The notes under the pieces were generated by a model, which saw nothing but the letters and a program-made list of their open reading frames with translations, had not been told where the DNA came from and did no database searches. Of a stretch of DNA of 64,000 bases, positions 30,048-39,307 are shown one piece after another. Made by a program: the position numbers and the translations under genes. The stretch's first letter is position 1. Every line of letters begins with the position of its first letter. The stretch is from Helicobacter pylori NCTC 11637 = CCUG 17874 = ATCC 43504 = JCM 12093 (GTDB lineage: Bacteria; Campylobacterota; Campylobacteria; Campylobacterales; Helicobacteraceae): contig NZ_LS483488.1 in NCBI RefSeq assembly GCF_900478295.1, positions 1,054,001 through 1,118,000 on the forward strand, in the 5' to 3' direction.

Positions 30048-31025
30048 ATGAAAGTATTTGATTACGAAGATGTCCAACTCATTCCTAATAAATGCATCGT
30101 GAATAGCCGTTCAGAGTGCGATACGACCGTTACCTTAGGCAAACACGCATTTAAAATGCCTATAGTCCCAGCCAACATGCAGACAATCATTAACGACTCA
30201 ATCGCAGAATTCCTAGCAGAAAATGGCTATTTCTACATCATGCACCGTTTTGATGGAGCGGCAAGAATCCCGTTTGTCAAAAAAATGAAAAAACGCCAAT
30301 GGATCAGCTCCATCAGTGTTGGGGTGAAAAAGGAAGAATATCTTTTGATAGAAGAGTTGGCCAAACAAGGATTAATGTCAGATTATATCACGATCGATAT
30401 TGCGCATGGCCATTCAAATTCTGTCATTGAAATGATCCAACACATCAAAACGCATTTGCCAGAAACTTTTGTGATTGCCGGGAATGTTGGCACGCCAGAA
30501 GCAGTCCGTGAATTAGAGAACGCCGGTGCTGACGCTACAAAAGTTGGCATCGGGCCTGGGAAAGTGTGTATCACCAAAATCAAAACAGGCTTTGGTACAG
30601 GTGGTTGGCAACTAGCGGCTCTTAGATGGTGCGCTAAAGCAGCAAGAAAACCGATTATTGCAGATGGTGGCATTCGCACGCATGGCGATATTGCGAAATC
30701 AATACGCTTTGGCGCGACAATGGTAATGATTGGCTCGCTCTTTGCAGGGCACGAAGAATCATCTGGAGAGACAAAAATAGAAAATGGTATCGCATATAAA
30801 GAATATTTCGGTTCAGCTTCAGAGTTCCAAAAAGGTGAAAAGAAAAATATTGAAGGCAAGAAAATTTGGATCCAACATAAAGGATTATTAAAAGATACGC
30901 TGGTTGAAATGCATCAAGATTTGCAATCTTCAATCTCCTATGCAGGCGGGAGAGACCTTGAAGCGATTCGAAAAGTGGATTATGTGATTGTGAAAAATTC
31001 AATTTTCAATGGGGACACAATCTAA
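30048..31025 (+). CDS. guaC: GMP reductase
   Basis: A 325-residue GMP reductase that converts GMP to IMP with NADPH. It begins [14 protein letters not shown], has the catalytic loop [15 protein letters not shown] with the active Cys, and [12 protein letters not shown] and [10 protein letters not shown] phosphate-binding segments. There are no CBS domains, so it is not a second IMP dehydrogenase. I start at 30048 because AAAGGA lies about 8 bases before it; a start at 30024 has no ribosome site. The sequence resembles the GuaC type common in Firmicutes, hinting at an old horizontal origin (inference). Alone on the plus strand between minus-strand blocks. Confidence 0.94.
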   Translation: MKVFDYEDVQLIPNKCIVNSRSECDTTVTLGKHAFKMPIVPANMQTIINDSIAEFLAENGYFYIMHRFDGAARIPFVKKMKKRQWISSISVGVKKEEYLLIEELAKQGLMSDYITIDIAHGHSNSVIEMIQHIKTHLPETFVIAGNVGTPEAVRELENAGADATKVGIGPGKVCITKIKTGFGTGGWQLAALRWCAKAARKPIIADGGIRTHGDIAKSIRFGATMVMIGSLFAGHEESSGETKIENGIAYKEYFGSASEFQKGEKKNIEGKKIWIQHKGLLKDTLVEMHQDLQSSISYAGGRDLEAIRKVDYVIVKNSIFNGDTI

Positions 31026-31030
31026 AAAAA

Positions 31031-31160
31031 TCAATGAAAAGCAATTTGCTTTGACTTGGATTTTTGTTGTTTTTTGATCCTTTCTTTATTTTCATCGCAT
31101 CTTGTTGGATCATTTTTTTTTAATTCAAACGCATAGTCTTTGAATTTAATTTTTACGAGC
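31031..31160 (-). pseudogene. Orphan 3' tail of a lost gene in the guaC-gmhA gap
   Basis: A minus-strand frame that overlaps the end of gmhA stays open for about 40 codons through the whole 120-base gap and stops at 31031. The peptide is highly charged ([16 protein letters not shown], then KERIKKQQKSKSKQ) and has no start of its own. It looks like the C-terminus of a larger protein. From memory, strain 26695 has two genes here (HP0855, a membrane O-acyltransferase of the AlgI type, and HP0856). A deletion leaving only this tail would explain the gap. Low certainty without comparison. Confidence 0.35.
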
Positions 31161-31724
31161 GAAATGCCTTTCAATGCAATCGCATAAGATGTGGATCATA
31201 AGAATGTGCATTTCTTGGATTCGTGGGGTATCATCGCTAGGGACAATCAAAGCCATATCGCTTAAAGGCTTCATTTTCCCCCCATCACGCCCCGCTAAAC
31301 TAAGCGTTTTCATCCCTAAATCTTTGGCTTTTTCATAAGCTTTTAGGACATTTTTGGAATTACCGCTTGTAGAAATCCCTATCAAAACATCTTCTTTATT
31401 CCCTAGCGCTTCCACTTGTCTGGCGAACACTTCTTCATAACCATAATCGTTCGCAATGGCAGTAAGGGCTGAGGTATCGGTGCTTAAACTTATCGCGCTC
31501 AAGCCTTTCCTTTCTAGTTTATAGCGCCCGGTCAATTCAGCGGCAAAATGCTGCGCATCGCTCGCACTCCCCCCGTTACCGCAAATAAGGATTTTCCCTT
31601 GATTTTCTAAAGTTTCTATCAAAAGATAAACGCTTTGTTTTAACGCTTCTTGCAAACTCTCTAAACTTTTTTCTAACGCTTCCTTATGGGCTAAAAATTC
31701 TTTTTTAATTAAACCATCAATCAT
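31146..31724 (-). CDS. gmhA: Sedoheptulose-7-phosphate isomerase
   Basis: A 192-residue SIS-domain isomerase, first step of ADP-heptose synthesis: sedoheptulose 7-P to D-glycero-D-manno-heptose 7-P. Motifs are [20 protein letters not shown], the ISTSGNSKN phosphosugar-binding loop and [12 protein letters not shown]. The start overlaps the hldE stop by 8 bases. Last gene of the heptose cluster in transcription order. Length is typical. Confidence 0.97.
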   Translation of the reverse strand: MIDGLIKKEFLAHKEALEKSLESLQEALKQSVYLLIETLENQGKILICGNGGSASDAQHFAAELTGRYKLERKGLSAISLSTDTSALTAIANDYGYEEVFARQVEALGNKEDVLIGISTSGNSKNVLKAYEKAKDLGMKTLSLAGRDGGKMKPLSDMALIVPSDDTPRIQEMHILMIHILCDCIERHFARKN

Positions 31725-33102
31725 TGCATGTCCTTTTAATTTTTTCTATGATAGCGCTTGTGGAATAACCTTCTTCAAACTCCATCAAACGGGTTTCTTT
31801 AGCAAACTCGCTCCCTATGACTTCTTTATTGAGATAGTCCGATCCCTTGACTAAAATATCAGGCTTTAGGGCTTGAATTAATTTGATTGGCGTGTCTTCT
31901 TCAAACACCACGACATAATCCACACAAGACAAACTCGCTAAAAGAAACGCTCTGTCTTTTTCGCTCACTATGGGGCGTTTATCCCCCTTAAGCCTTTTAA
32001 CGGAAGCGTCGCTATTTAACCCCACAATGAGAATATCCCCTAAAGCTTTAGCCTTTTGCAAATAGCTCGCATGCCCTTTATGGAGAAGATCAAAACAGCC
32101 ATTGGTGAAAACGATTTTTTGCTGATCTAAAGTTTCTAACAGCTTTTCTAAAGAAAGGATTTTAGGGTGCGTTTGGTTCAAAATCAAAGCGATTTCTTCT
32201 AAACTCGCTAACGCGCTCCCCATTTTACCCACCACCACCGCTGCAGCCGCATTGGCAAACTCGCAAGCGTCTTTCAAGCTCTTTGATTCTAATAAAGAAA
32301 GTGTTAAAGACGCGATCACCGTATCGCCTGCTCCCGTGACATCATAAACTTCTTTAGCGATAGTGGGGCAATTGACTAACTCGCCTTTTTCTAAAAAAGC
32401 GATGCCTTGTTCGCTCAAAGTGACTAAAGGCATAGCGATTTGATAAGTTTCTTTTAAAATTTGGAGCGCTTTTAATAAATTCGCATGGCTGTCTAACTTC
32501 AAATGGAGCGCATGCTCTAATTCAGCGCGATTAGGCGTGATCAAACTCGCATGGGAATATTTGCTATAATCTTTCCCTTTAGGGTCGCATAAAATGAGCT
32601 TGTGGTGTTGGTTGGCTAGAGCGATCATTTTTTGAGTGAGTTCAAAATCCAACACGCCCTTATTGTAATCTGAAAGGATCACGCCATCTATTTCTTGGAT
32701 CTTTTCTGTGAAAAAATCTAAAAGTCTTTTTCTTAAATCAGCGTTTAAGGGGTCTTTGATTTCCTTATCCACGCGCACGATTTGCTGGTTTTGCGCAATG
32801 ATGCGCGTTTTGAGCGTGGTGCAACGGGTTTTATCTGTTAAAATGCCTGAAGTGTCAATATTCCTAGCTTTGAGAGCGTTCAAAAAATGCTCGCCCTCTA
32901 AATCATCGCCCACCACCCCACATAAAAAGACTTTAGCTTTTAAAGAGATGAGATTATTAGCCACATTAGCCGCTCCGCCTAAATTCTTACTCTCTTTTTT
33001 GACTTCTAAAACAGGCACAGGGGCTTCAGGAGAAAGGCGTTCGCTCTTCCCCCACAGGTAATAATCAGCGATTAGATCGCCTACGACTAGGATTTTTTTC
33101 AT
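31717..33102 (-). CDS. hldE: Bifunctional heptose 7-P kinase / heptose 1-P adenylyltransferase
   Basis: A 461-residue fusion. The N-terminal PfkB-type kinase (about residues 1-310) has [11 protein letters not shown] and the GAGDTVIAS anion hole and makes heptose-1,7-bisphosphate. The C-terminal nucleotidyltransferase has [16 protein letters not shown] (HxGH motif) and makes ADP-D,D-heptose. Both products are potent ALPK1-TIFA innate immune agonists delivered to host cells by H. pylori (established knowledge). It overlaps hldD by 4 bases and gmhA by 8. Confidence 0.97.
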   Translation of the reverse strand: MKKILVVGDLIADYYLWGKSERLSPEAPVPVLEVKKESKNLGGAANVANNLISLKAKVFLCGVVGDDLEGEHFLNALKARNIDTSGILTDKTRCTTLKTRIIAQNQQIVRVDKEIKDPLNADLRKRLLDFFTEKIQEIDGVILSDYNKGVLDFELTQKMIALANQHHKLILCDPKGKDYSKYSHASLITPNRAELEHALHLKLDSHANLLKALQILKETYQIAMPLVTLSEQGIAFLEKGELVNCPTIAKEVYDVTGAGDTVIASLTLSLLESKSLKDACEFANAAAAVVVGKMGSALASLEEIALILNQTHPKILSLEKLLETLDQQKIVFTNGCFDLLHKGHASYLQKAKALGDILIVGLNSDASVKRLKGDKRPIVSEKDRAFLLASLSCVDYVVVFEEDTPIKLIQALKPDILVKGSDYLNKEVIGSEFAKETRLMEFEEGYSTSAIIEKIKRTCND

Positions 33103-34091
33103 GCGCGCTGTTCTTTAAAAATCGCATGGATATGGGGCAAATAATCTTTAATACCGCTTTCTAAATCGTATAAAGGGGTGTAATCCAAATCCAAAATAGC
33201 AGGCTCAATGTGCGCTTGGGTGTGCTTTTGGAAAAAAGCATAAGGGTTTTTGATATAGCTCACTTTAAAATCCCCTAAATGCTCTTTTAAAATGCTAACG
33301 ATTTCATTATAACTTCTGGCTTGCGAATAGCCCACATTATAAACCCCGCTTTTTTGAGCCTTCATCGCTTTCACATTCGCTTGGATCACGTCTTCAATAT
33401 AGACAAAATCCCTTAATTGCTCGCCAAATTCAAAAAGCTTGACTTCCTTAAACGCCATCGCACTTAAAGCGAGCTGCAAAACCATGGAAGCGGTTTTTTC
33501 TTTATAAAATTCCCTAGGCCCATAGACATTAAAATACCTTAAGCCCACTTGAATGTTATCGCTTGAATGAGAGAGAACAAATTCGTCCATGCAAAGCTTG
33601 GAAAAGCCATAGACATTTTCAGGGCTTTCGTTTTTGCCTACCACATTGGGGGCTTTGGTGTTGCCATAAACGCCCGCTGAAGAAGCGTAAATCACTTTAG
33701 CCTTTTTTGAGCGAGCGATTTCTAAAAGGTTTAAAAAAGCCTGATAATTGGTTTTCATCACTAATTCTTGATCCAGCATGGTCGTATCAGAAACAGCCGC
33801 TTGGTGGAACAAATAATCAAAATGCAATTTTTCTAAACGCCTTAAATCTAAGGGGTTGTTAATATCAGCTGCAATCACTTCGCCCTTAAAACCGATTAAA
33901 TTCTTAAAATGCCCTAAGGAACTGGGGCGGTTATTACTCAAAAGCGTGTTACTGCGAAACTTATCTAAAATGACTACTTTAGCTTTAGGGTGGTTCTCTT
34001 GAAAATAAAAGGCCAAATTACTGCCTACAAAGCCAGCCCCACCGGTGATTAAAATCGTTTGATTTTCTAATCCATCATCAATATAACGCAT
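33099..34091 (-). CDS. hldD: ADP-L-glycero-D-manno-heptose 6-epimerase
   Basis: A 330-residue extended short-chain dehydrogenase. It has the NADP motif TGGAGFVGSNLAF, the catalytic Tyr-x3-Lys in VYGFSKLCMDEFV and the substrate region RYFNVYGPRE. It epimerises ADP-D,D-heptose to the L,D form used for the LPS inner core. The stop lies within 4 bases of the hldE start and 8 bases separate it from gmhB. Order gmhB-hldD-hldE-gmhA on the minus strand groups the complete pathway. Confidence 0.96.
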   Translation of the reverse strand: MRYIDDGLENQTILITGGAGFVGSNLAFYFQENHPKAKVVILDKFRSNTLLSNNRPSSLGHFKNLIGFKGEVIAADINNPLDLRRLEKLHFDYLFHQAAVSDTTMLDQELVMKTNYQAFLNLLEIARSKKAKVIYASSAGVYGNTKAPNVVGKNESPENVYGFSKLCMDEFVLSHSSDNIQVGLRYFNVYGPREFYKEKTASMVLQLALSAMAFKEVKLFEFGEQLRDFVYIEDVIQANVKAMKAQKSGVYNVGYSQARSYNEIVSILKEHLGDFKVSYIKNPYAFFQKHTQAHIEPAILDLDYTPLYDLESGIKDYLPHIHAIFKEQRA

Positions 34092-34099
34092 TCTTATCC

Positions 34100-34621
34100 T
34101 TATTTGATTAGTTCCATCATCTCTTTAAGATCTTTACATTGTATCCAAGAATGAGAAGTTTTTAAAAAATTTGTGGTCAATAAAAGGTTGTTTTTAACTT
34201 TAGCGTTCAAGCCGGCTAACATGTCGCTCTCTTTATCGCCTATCATAAAAGATCGCTCCAAGCAAATTTGATGCTCTTTAGCGGCTTGCAAAATCAAAGA
34301 GGGCTTTGGCTTTCTGCAAGCGCAATTTTCTTCTGGGGCGTGCCTGCAAAAATAGATGCCATCCAGATTAAAACCTAATTCTTTAAGCAAGCTTTCTTGG
34401 AGGTATTCAGTGAGTTGTTCAAAATCTTTAAGGGTGTAATAGCCCCGGTTGATCCCGGATTGGTTGGTGATTAAAAGCAGTTTGTAGCCTAAAGTTTTCG
34501 CATGCTTTAGCAATTCAAAAATCCCTTTTTGAAACTCAAAATCTTCTTTTTGACTCACATAGCCTTTATCAATATTGATAATGCCGTCTCTGTCTAAAAA
34601 AAGGGCTTTGTTAGTGTTCAT
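34100..34621 (-). CDS. gmhB: D,D-heptose 1,7-bisphosphate phosphatase
   Basis: A 173-residue HAD-family phosphatase. The start MNTNKALFLDRDG carries the D-x-D nucleophile motif (LDRDG), followed by LLITNQSGI and the zinc-binding loop CRHAPEENCACRKPKP with its Cys/His ligands. It removes the 1-phosphate from heptose bisphosphate between the two HldE reactions. I use the ATG at 34621: AAGGAG is 9 bases before it, and the earlier open frame is just the 3' end of the upstream gene read in another frame. The start overlaps that gene's stop by 11 bases. Confidence 0.95.
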   Translation of the reverse strand: MNTNKALFLDRDGIINIDKGYVSQKEDFEFQKGIFELLKHAKTLGYKLLLITNQSGINRGYYTLKDFEQLTEYLQESLLKELGFNLDGIYFCRHAPEENCACRKPKPSLILQAAKEHQICLERSFMIGDKESDMLAGLNAKVKNNLLLTTNFLKTSHSWIQCKDLKEMMELIK

Positions 34622-35351
34622 GCGAATGCGCTCCTTTATGATCATGCTGAGTGGTGCTATTTTGATGATGCATCGCATGGGGCATTTTATGATTAATGAG
34701 CATGATCCCCATATAAAGGACATAAAGCCCAAAAACCCCCATTAAACCTTTAGACAAAAGATTGAAAAATTTCCTGTAAGAAACGGAAATTTTGCTCAAA
34801 AAAATCCCCATTAAAAACAACGGCACGCTAGTGCCAAGCCCAAAAGAAAGGCCTAGCATCGCTCCCATAAACGTGCTATGACTGAGAATCACGCTCGCTA
34901 AAAACGAATACACCATCATGCAAGGTAAAAACCCGTTCAACACGCCCAAGAAATACAGCCCTAGAATGTTTTGAGATTGCAAGGTTTTTTTCATCAAAAA
35001 AGAGATGAAAGGGATTTGAAAGCTTAATTTTTCCGCTTTAGCTCCCAAGAGCGCTAAAAGGATTAAAACAACTCCCATGCTCATCAATAAAACGCCCCTA
35101 AAACCCATGCTCACGCTAAGACTACGCCCTAAACCCGCCGTTATAGCCCCTAAAAGCATGTAGGTGCTGATCCTTCCTACATTATAGAGGGCATGGCAAG
35201 TGAGCTGGTAAGAAAAGCTTGTAACTTTAGAAAATCTTATTTGACTGAATGCGCTCACAATCCCCCCACACATGCCCACACAATGCCCTAAGGACATGCT
35301 CAAAGCGGCTAAAAACATGCCCAAAAAACTCAAATGGTGCATCATTTGCAT
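34611..35351 (-). CDS. TauE/SafE-UreH_2-type membrane protein with His-rich tail
   Basis: A 246-residue polytopic membrane protein with about six hydrophobic segments. It begins HHLSFLGMFLAALSMSLGHCVGMCGG, containing the GHCVGMCGG motif typical of the UreH_2 (sulfite exporter TauE/SafE-like) family linked to metal transport and cytochrome oxidase assembly. The last 25 residues are rich in His (HAMHHQNSTTQHDHKGAHSHEH, quoted only as composition: nine His), suggesting metal binding at a soluble tail. The role is unproven; nickel or copper handling is an inference. Overlaps coaX upstream by 10 bases and gmhB downstream by 11. Confidence 0.82.
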   Translation of the reverse strand: MQMMHHLSFLGMFLAALSMSLGHCVGMCGGIVSAFSQIRFSKVTSFSYQLTCHALYNVGRISTYMLLGAITAGLGRSLSVSMGFRGVLLMSMGVVLILLALLGAKAEKLSFQIPFISFLMKKTLQSQNILGLYFLGVLNGFLPCMMVYSFLASVILSHSTFMGAMLGLSFGLGTSVPLFLMGIFLSKISVSYRKFFNLLSKGLMGVFGLYVLYMGIMLINHKMPHAMHHQNSTTQHDHKGAHSHEH

Positions 35352-36013
35352 TCTAGTATCCCTGCTTTTTTAAGAGCGATTTCCATCCCATCAAAAACCA
35401 AACGCTCCTTGCAAACAGAATGGGGTAAAAACGCGCTCAAATACTTCGCATCGCCCCCACAAAGATAGATTTTTTGGTTTTTGGCTAAATGCTGGATACA
35501 AGAGATGACGCTCAAAACCATGCCGTAATTCACAGCGTCTCTAGTGTTTTTAGGTAAAACTTCTAAAGAATCTAAGGCCTTGAAAGGTTGCTCTAAGATT
35601 TTAGCGCTTTTTTTATACGCATGAATATATTGGGCTAAACCGGGCAAAATACACCCTCCTAAATGCTTGCCCTCTTTGATTAAATCAATCGTAATCGCGC
35701 TCCCCGCATCCACGATCGCGCCATTATTTACCGCTAAACATGCCATTTGCCGGTCTATCCCAAGCCCTATATAGTCGGTTTCTAAATGAAAAAATCCTGC
35801 AATATTTTTAGCGTTAGGGTAACAATTTAAAAGGGCTTTTTCATTTTCTTCATTCACGCTAATGTAAAAAATTTCCTTTTGAATACCCAAACGCTTTAAA
35901 TCTTCTTTAGCGCTTGAAAAGAGCTGGTAATTTTGCGCGAAATGGATGTGCGTATTACCTATATCGCATAAAACCAGGTTTTTCAAATCTGTAAAAGATC
36001 GCCTAGCTGGCAT
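35342..36013 (-). CDS. coaX: Type III pantothenate kinase
   Basis: A 223-residue ASKHA-fold kinase, first step of CoA synthesis. The phosphate motif is LCDIGNTHIHFA, the catalytic Asp/adenosine motif is VDAGSAITIDLI and the pantothenate region is GGCILPGL. Type III kinases are not feedback-inhibited by CoA and do not accept pantetheine analogues (established for H. pylori CoaX). Length is close to the family. Overlaps the downstream TauE-like gene by 10 bases, 4 bases after the upstream lipoprotein gene. Confidence 0.95.
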   Translation of the reverse strand: MPARRSFTDLKNLVLCDIGNTHIHFAQNYQLFSSAKEDLKRLGIQKEIFYISVNEENEKALLNCYPNAKNIAGFFHLETDYIGLGIDRQMACLAVNNGAIVDAGSAITIDLIKEGKHLGGCILPGLAQYIHAYKKSAKILEQPFKALDSLEVLPKNTRDAVNYGMVLSVISCIQHLAKNQKIYLCGGDAKYLSAFLPHSVCKERLVFDGMEIALKKAGILECK

Positions 36014-36017
36014 AGGC

Positions 36018-37691
36018 CTACTTCTTATTCATTTCTAAAGCTTTTCTTCTTTCTTCAAGCTCTTTTTCATCTCTTTCTTGATGCTCTCTCGCTCTTTGTT
36101 CAAATTCTCTCGCTCTTTGTTCGGCTTTGGCTTTTTTCTTTTCTTCTTTCAAGCGGCGTTTTTCTTCTTTAGGGCTTGGTTTTGACGCTTCTTTAATAGC
36201 GTTATCCTCTTTTAAAGCAGGAGCGTTTTCTGCGCCTTTTTGGTTACCCTCTTTTGAAACAGGAGCGTTTTTGTTTTCTTGATTTTCTTTTGCGCTTTTT
36301 TGGATAGCGTTATTTTGATTATTAGCAGGTTCCATATCGCGCCTTCTGGTCTTAACTTCTTCTTCAAACCCGCTATTTCTTGGCTTAACTTTGTTTTCTT
36401 CTAAAGGCTTTTCTTTAGCTTTATGCCTTTCTTGCAAATAAATAGGAGCGTTCCCTTTTTCGCCTTTTTGAGATTTTTTAGATGCCGATTTTTCCACAAC
36501 GGGATAAAGTTTTGGCTTAAAATCGTTATAATCTAAATAATAGCGATCGTAATACACCCGATTTTTATCATAAAACACCCCTTTATCCAAACGATTAGAT
36601 GAAAAAAACTTAAAACTGCCTATAGTTGGCGTTTTATAGACATTATACGAATCAAAATCATTCAAATCCACCTCTATCACATACCCGCGCTTTTCTAAAG
36701 AATACAATTTATTATGGTTTAATACAATGGTATTAAGCGACGCAAAGGGCAGTTTCACGCTGTTTAATTCCCTCAAACTCTTATCCATTTGCAAAATCTG
36801 CCCGTCTAGCGTGAGCACATATAAAGTCCCCTTATCATAAAGCAAATCTATAATATCCCCATCATAGTTGAACTCTTGACCGCTCACGACTGAGAGTATC
36901 CTTTTCCCTGTAGAAGCGATCATGTTATTGCCATCTACGATAAGGTAGGTGATATTGTTAAAAAACTTATCGCTGCTGATAACAATGTTTCTAATAGGCG
37001 TAGGGTTTCCATGCACATAATCCACGACTAACAAGCGCCCATCTAGCATGGGGAACACCACGACCGTATCCATAAAAATAGGCATCGCCATTAAAGAATT
37101 GATCGTGGTGCTTGGGGAACCTTTCTCACTAAAAAGCAATTTTTGAGAAGTGATGTCGTATAAATTCGCTGAATTGTCCGCTAACACCACCGCTAAAAGA
37201 TTCCCTTTAACGCTCGCACTCAAGGCAAAAGTCTCCAAAGGAATAACGATAGATTGTTGGCTGGCGTTAGGGTTATTGCTAATCAATTCCACTTGATGAC
37301 AGACTTTATCTTGGACTTCCGCTTCAACGCCCTTTAATTTCAATTCCGTTTCTTCAGTCTTAGCCGCCTTGCTTTTGCTTGTTTTTTTATCAATCTTGTT
37401 CAAACAATCTTGCGCAAGGATGAAAAACCCTTGACTCTCATTTAAAAAACTGCTTTCATAATTGAAATTCTTACCGATTCTTAATTGCGTTAAACCTTTA
37501 TCGCCTATAACCGCTCCATTTTTCAAAATGGCTCCATAACGATTAGACGAAACGATACTTTCTTGCAAATGGTTAGGGAAATACGCTTCGCCTTTAACTT
37601 GGTGTTTAGCGGGTTTGAAGTATTTTCTCATGTTACAGCCGCTAAAGGCAATTAGGGCTATGAGTAAGATTAAAAATGGTTTATTCATCAA
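36018..37691 (-). CDS. Propeller-like lipoprotein with charged repeat tail (BamB-like candidate)
   Basis: A 557-residue lipoprotein (start at 37691 or 37688). The lipobox is AFSGCN at about residue 19. Residues 150-390 show repeated strand-turn patterns such as NLYDITSQKLLF, GRLLVVDYVHG and GTLYVLTLDGQIL, as in beta-propellers of the BamB/PQQ type. The last 150 residues are highly charged and Lys/Glu-rich, with a 7-residue repeat (EQRAREF/EQRAREH). It lies 1 base downstream of a YfgM-like gene, mirroring the yfgM-bamB pair of E. coli. Function is inferred only from that. Confidence 0.75.
   Translation of the reverse strand: MMNKPFLILLIALIAFSGCNMRKYFKPAKHQVKGEAYFPNHLQESIVSSNRYGAILKNGAVIGDKGLTQLRIGKNFNYESSFLNESQGFFILAQDCLNKIDKKTSKSKAAKTEETELKLKGVEAEVQDKVCHQVELISNNPNASQQSIVIPLETFALSASVKGNLLAVVLADNSANLYDITSQKLLFSEKGSPSTTINSLMAMPIFMDTVVVFPMLDGRLLVVDYVHGNPTPIRNIVISSDKFFNNITYLIVDGNNMIASTGKRILSVVSGQEFNYDGDIIDLLYDKGTLYVLTLDGQILQMDKSLRELNSVKLPFASLNTIVLNHNKLYSLEKRGYVIEVDLNDFDSYNVYKTPTIGSFKFFSSNRLDKGVFYDKNRVYYDRYYLDYNDFKPKLYPVVEKSASKKSQKGEKGNAPIYLQERHKAKEKPLEENKVKPRNSGFEEEVKTRRRDMEPANNQNNAIQKSAKENQENKNAPVSKEGNQKGAENAPALKEDNAIKEASKPSPKEEKRRLKEEKKKAKAEQRAREFEQRAREHQERDEKELEERRKALEMNKK
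36086..36122 (-). repeat. 21-bp in-frame tandem repeat in lipoprotein gene
   Basis: The 16-base unit CTCTCGCTCTTTGTTC (plus strand) occurs at 36086-36101 and 36107-36122, period 21. It encodes the repeated heptad EQRAREF/EQRAREH near the C-terminus. In-frame units like this can change copy number without breaking the protein. Confidence 0.7.
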
Positions 37692-37692
37692 A

Positions 37693-38349
37693 TCAATGCG
37701 TTCCTTGAATGGTTTCTTTCTTTAGATTGGTTGGTTTGGAAGGGTTTTGCTGAATATATTCTAACATTCCATAATGTTTTAAAACAGAGATTATAGCATA
37801 GAGTGAAGAACTTAGAGGGATAGTTGATAAACTTTGATGCGCTTTTTTGATTGCGTCTTTAGAATTTTCTTCATACAACAAGTTCACTTCTTGTAAAGCG
37901 CTCATTTCTTTAAGAATGGGGCTTTTTTCAAGCAGGTTTTTATCTCTAGAGAGCGATGCGTAAGAATATTTGGCGAACGCTTTAACGACTTCATTAGAAG
38001 ATTGCGAAAGCCTTTTAAACTCGTTTACATCGTTTCTCTCACTCGCTCTGGCGAACTGATACAAGTCATACAACTCTGGGGCGACTTCTTTCAATCTTTT
38101 TTGCAAGGCTATGTTATTAGGACTCTCTAGCACTTCATTATAAATTTGAGTGATCCGCTCTCTCGTTTGCTCATGCTTATAATCTTGTAATTTTGTATCC
38201 CCTAAATAAGCGATAAAAGCCACCACGATAAACAACAACACCCACTTGTAGCGTTTGAAAAACTTTTCTAATCTAAACGCTCCTTCTAAAAGCTTTTCAT
38301 CGCTTTTAAATTCGTTTCTGACTTGCTCTAAATTTTCCTTAATGCTCAT
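37693..38349 (-). CDS. YfgM-like single-pass membrane protein
   Basis: A 218-residue protein: about 34 cytoplasmic residues, one transmembrane helix ([15 protein letters not shown], near residues 35-50) and a helical periplasmic part resembling TPR repeats ([25 protein letters not shown]). This is the layout of YfgM/TPR_21 proteins, which act with the Sec translocon and periplasmic chaperones. Adjacent to a BamB-like lipoprotein gene (1 base). Overlaps the dut stop by 4 bases. Homology is inferred from layout, not from strong motifs. Confidence 0.72.
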   Translation of the reverse strand: MSIKENLEQVRNEFKSDEKLLEGAFRLEKFFKRYKWVLLFIVVAFIAYLGDTKLQDYKHEQTRERITQIYNEVLESPNNIALQKRLKEVAPELYDLYQFARASERNDVNEFKRLSQSSNEVVKAFAKYSYASLSRDKNLLEKSPILKEMSALQEVNLLYEENSKDAIKKAHQSLSTIPLSSSLYAIISVLKHYGMLEYIQQNPSKPTNLKKETIQGTH

Positions 38350-38783
38350 GCCTTACTCACTCCTGTGCTGCCAAACCCCCCGCTACCCCTTGAAGTTTCA
38401 TCTAATCGTTCGCATTCTATAAATTCGGCTTTATAAGTTTTTTGAACCACCCCTTGGGCGATCCTATCCCCTACTTGAACTTTAAAATCTTTATCGCTCA
38501 AATTCGCTAAAATAACCTTAATTTCGCCCCTATAATCATTATCCACCGTGCCAGGAGAATTTAACACCATCACCTGATGATTCAAAGCCAAACCGCTACG
38601 GGTGCGCACTTGTAATTCATACCCCACTTCTAAAGACAAACAAATCCCTATTTTCACCAACCCCACGCTATGAGATTTGATCATTACTTCTTCTACAGCA
38701 TGCAAATCAAAGCCTGAAGAACCATCGGTTTGGTATTTAGGGATAAGGGCGTTTGGGTGGATTTTTTGGATTTTAATTTTCAT
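38346..38783 (-). CDS. dut: dUTP pyrophosphatase
   Basis: A 145-residue trimeric dUTPase hydrolysing dUTP to dUMP. All five motifs are present: [36 protein letters not shown] and the C-terminal [11 protein letters not shown] take the ATG at 38783 rather than the preceding TTG. The start lies inside the end of greA (11-base overlap), so translation is coupled. Confidence 0.96.
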   Translation of the reverse strand: MKIKIQKIHPNALIPKYQTDGSSGFDLHAVEEVMIKSHSVGLVKIGICLSLEVGYELQVRTRSGLALNHQVMVLNSPGTVDNDYRGEIKVILANLSDKDFKVQVGDRIAQGVVQKTYKAEFIECERLDETSRGSGGFGSTGVSKA

Positions 38784-39267
38784 CAAAACAAATCTCTTTA
38801 TAATAAATGTCTAAAATTTCAAAATCGCTTTCGCCATTAGGCAATTGAATGCTCACCGCATCGCCCTTGCTCTTACCTATCAAGCTCTTAGCGATCGGCG
38901 AACCAAAAGAGATCAATCCTTTAGCCGGATCGCTCTCCACGCTCCCTACTATCGTATAAGAAAACTCTTTATCGTTGTCTAAATTAAGGATTTTAATCGT
39001 GCTGCCAAAACTCACTTTATTATGAGCCAAAACGCTCGGATCAATCACTTGAGCGTTAGCGACAATTTCGCTTAAATCCACGATTCTCGCTTCAATGAAG
39101 CGTTGTTTTTCTTTAGCGGCATGGTATTCAGCGTTTTCTTTCAAGTCCCCATGCCCTCTAGCAATATCAATTTCTTTCACAATATTGGGCCGTTCCACCT
39201 CTTTTAATTGCTTTAATTCCGCGCAAATCTTATTGTATCCATGCATACTCATAGGTTCTTTATTCAT
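38773..39267 (-). CDS. greA: Transcription elongation factor GreA
   Basis: A 164-residue GreA: an N-terminal coiled coil with the acidic tip [18 protein letters not shown] (the D and E that stimulate RNA polymerase's transcript cleavage) and a C-terminal FKBP-like domain ([18 protein letters not shown]). Rescues backtracked RNA polymerase. First of the greA-dut-yfgM-like run on this strand; 40 bases from lpxB. Confidence 0.96.
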   Translation of the reverse strand: MNKEPMSMHGYNKICAELKQLKEVERPNIVKEIDIARGHGDLKENAEYHAAKEKQRFIEARIVDLSEIVANAQVIDPSVLAHNKVSFGSTIKILNLDNDKEFSYTIVGSVESDPAKGLISFGSPIAKSLIGKSKGDAVSIQLPNGESDFEILDIYYKEICFDEN

Positions 39268-39307
39268 TTAATCTCCTAAGCTTATTCAGTAGAGATTATA
39301 GTAAAAA

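Noticed and set aside
34622..34732. Longer gmhB start at 34732
   Set aside because: That stretch is the out-of-frame 3' end of the upstream TauE-like gene; HAD motif LDRDG follows directly after the ATG at 34621.
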